A DNA stretch of 27,279 bases. It comes from a virus. Made by a program: the position numbers and the translations under genes. The notes beneath the pieces were generated by a model, which was not told the origin of the DNA, made no database searches, and saw only the letters and a list, made by a program, of their open reading frames with translations. Below are positions 26,706-27,279 of this stretch, in pieces. The DNA lies in IMG/VR virus record IMGVR_UViG_3300009001_000073, positions 1 to 27,279 of that record; one strand, given 5' to 3'. Numbering within the stretch: position 1 is the stretch's first letter; every line of letters starts with the position of its first letter.

Positions 26706-26919
26706 CCTAACAAGGACTTTGGCAAGAAACCATCATGCCAAAAACTATAAGGTCTGCTTGGTAGTTGATTTTTATAGAGAGTACGTCATTAGTGCGCGGT
26801 CTAGCGATGAGGCAATAGAATTGGCAGAGGCAAGGTTAAAGCAACGCCATAGCAGTATGTCTCAGAGAGGCTTTGTTATTGGCGATGTAGAAATTGTACA
26901 GGTGACAGAACATGAGTGA
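26692..26919 (+). CDS. Small hypothetical phage protein
   Basis: From the ATG at 26692 it has 75 aa: MESVNLTRTLARNHHAKNYK, then VCLVVDFYREYVISARSSDE and AIELAEARLKQRHSSMSQRG. GAGG lies about 8 bases upstream; two earlier in-frame ATGs (26677, 26680) are deeper in the previous gene and less likely. A beta strand pair (VCLVVDFYREYVISARSSDEAIELA) resembles the ubiquitous small phage motif 'V.V.......V.A.s.eeAie.A'. It is coupled on both sides by short overlaps. Function unknown. Confidence 0.7.
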   Translation: MESVNLTRTLARNHHAKNYKVCLVVDFYREYVISARSSDEAIELAEARLKQRHSSMSQRGFVIGDVEIVQVTEHE

Positions 26920-27279
26920 AGAAAATTTCTTAAAGATTGGTCTGGATCACTTTAGCCCATCACAGTTACTAAGACCGACACCCAACTGGCTGTTTGAGTA
27001 TGTCTATCTTAGCAAGGAACAGCGCAGAGCCATCACAGTCGGCGAGAACGCCGCCTATGGCACAGCCGTCCACAATGGCATACAGGCTTTTCTTATCAGC
27101 GATATTGACATGGATCAGGCTGTTGATCAGGCGTTGCTAGAATATGACTTCCACCCTGCTGATGAGGATCAGGAAAAGCGCATTGAGTTCCGTGAGCGTA
27201 TTGACCCAGCCGTTAGACTTGGCTGTGAGCATTTTGCTGAGATGGTAAGCGCAGAGGCAGAGCAGAAGATACATCTGGA
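26912..27279 (+). CDS. PD-(D/E)XK (RecB/Cas4-like) nuclease, N-terminal part, cut by window edge
   Basis: The ATG at 26912 opens a frame with no stop to the window end (122 codons). It starts MSEENFLKIGLDHFSPSQLL and contains RPTPNWLFEYVYLSKEQRRA and NAAYGTAVHNGIQAF. The last phrase has the GxxxH signature (Gly50-His54) of motif I in RecB/AddB/Cas4-type nucleases, and the SPSQL..P...WLFEYVYL segment is the usual first helix region. The catalytic D/E/K residues should lie beyond the window. The start overlaps the upstream stop by 8 bases. Related phages use such an exonuclease with replication or recombination proteins downstream; what follows here is unknown. Confidence 0.8.
   Translation, partial: MSEENFLKIGLDHFSPSQLLRPTPNWLFEYVYLSKEQRRAITVGENAAYGTAVHNGIQAFLISDIDMDQAVDQALLEYDFHPADEDQEKRIEFRERIDPAVRLGCEHFAEMVSAEAEQKIHL

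Noticed and set aside
1-27279. tRNA genes, CRISPR arrays, insertion sequences, integrase or att site
   Set aside because: Looked for cloverleaf-type GGTTCRA segments with acceptor stems, regular spaced repeats, transposase or recombinase motifs; found none I could support.

Overview
The window is part of a tailed-phage genome, very probably a short-tailed (podovirus-like) phage of a marine or freshwater proteobacterium. The evidence is a complete run of virion genes: small and large terminase, P22-like portal, scaffold, SU10-type (DUF5309) major capsid protein, head-tail adaptor, P22 gp10-like stabilization protein and an S74-chaperone tail fibre. There is no tape-measure or major tail-tube gene. 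Gene packing is extremely tight, with many TAATG and ATGA stop/start overlaps. No tRNA, rRNA, CRISPR array, insertion sequence or integrase was seen. The host cannot be named from this sequence.

Layout. Positions 1-26380 are transcribed leftward (minus strand). Read in transcription order, this starts with a Cro-like HTH gene (26380) and a small conserved protein. Next come two PD-(D/E)XK-type nuclease genes and a winged-helix replication initiator carrying four iteron-like palindromes inside its reading frame (24702-24807). Then follow TerS, two poorly understood ORFs and a TPR plus GT9-like glycosyltransferase (21928-23253). A probable promoter, a 63-aa gene and a terminator come next, before TerL. 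TerL is split by a one-base frameshift just upstream of Walker B. Between TerL and portal is a block of small, mostly basic proteins, an FkbM-type methyltransferase and a large protein with an ADP-ribosyltransferase-like domain. Portal, scaffold and capsid follow, ending in a strong terminator at about 11050. The rest, down to 1, is neck, tail and internal-virion genes and a small membrane protein. To the right of 26489, three short coupled genes run rightward, the last being the start of a RecB/Cas4-like nuclease cut by the window edge.

How it fits together. The Cro-like gene and the divergent intergenic region at 26381-26489 look like the early switch. The initiator with its in-gene iterons looks like a lambda-O-style origin. 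The two nucleases and the RecB-like nuclease would serve replication and recombination. TerS/TerL, portal, scaffold and capsid build and fill the head. The glycosyltransferase, methyltransferase and ART-domain protein are the accessory, host-interaction candidates.

Most unusual signals: (1) three dispersed operator-like elements matching the Fur-box 6-1-6/9-1-9 layout (11012-11040, 23332-23360, 23524-23550), one lying in the spacer of a plausible promoter; (2) long G/C homopolymers (G8, G6, G10) next to one of these elements, in a reading frame that ends in an ATGA overlap with the glycosyltransferase start, a layout that would allow slippage-based on/off switching; (3) the iteron array in the initiator gene; (4) two adjacent small proteins in overlapping frames with the same C-x2-C-x5-C-x5-C spacing; (5) the TerL frameshift.
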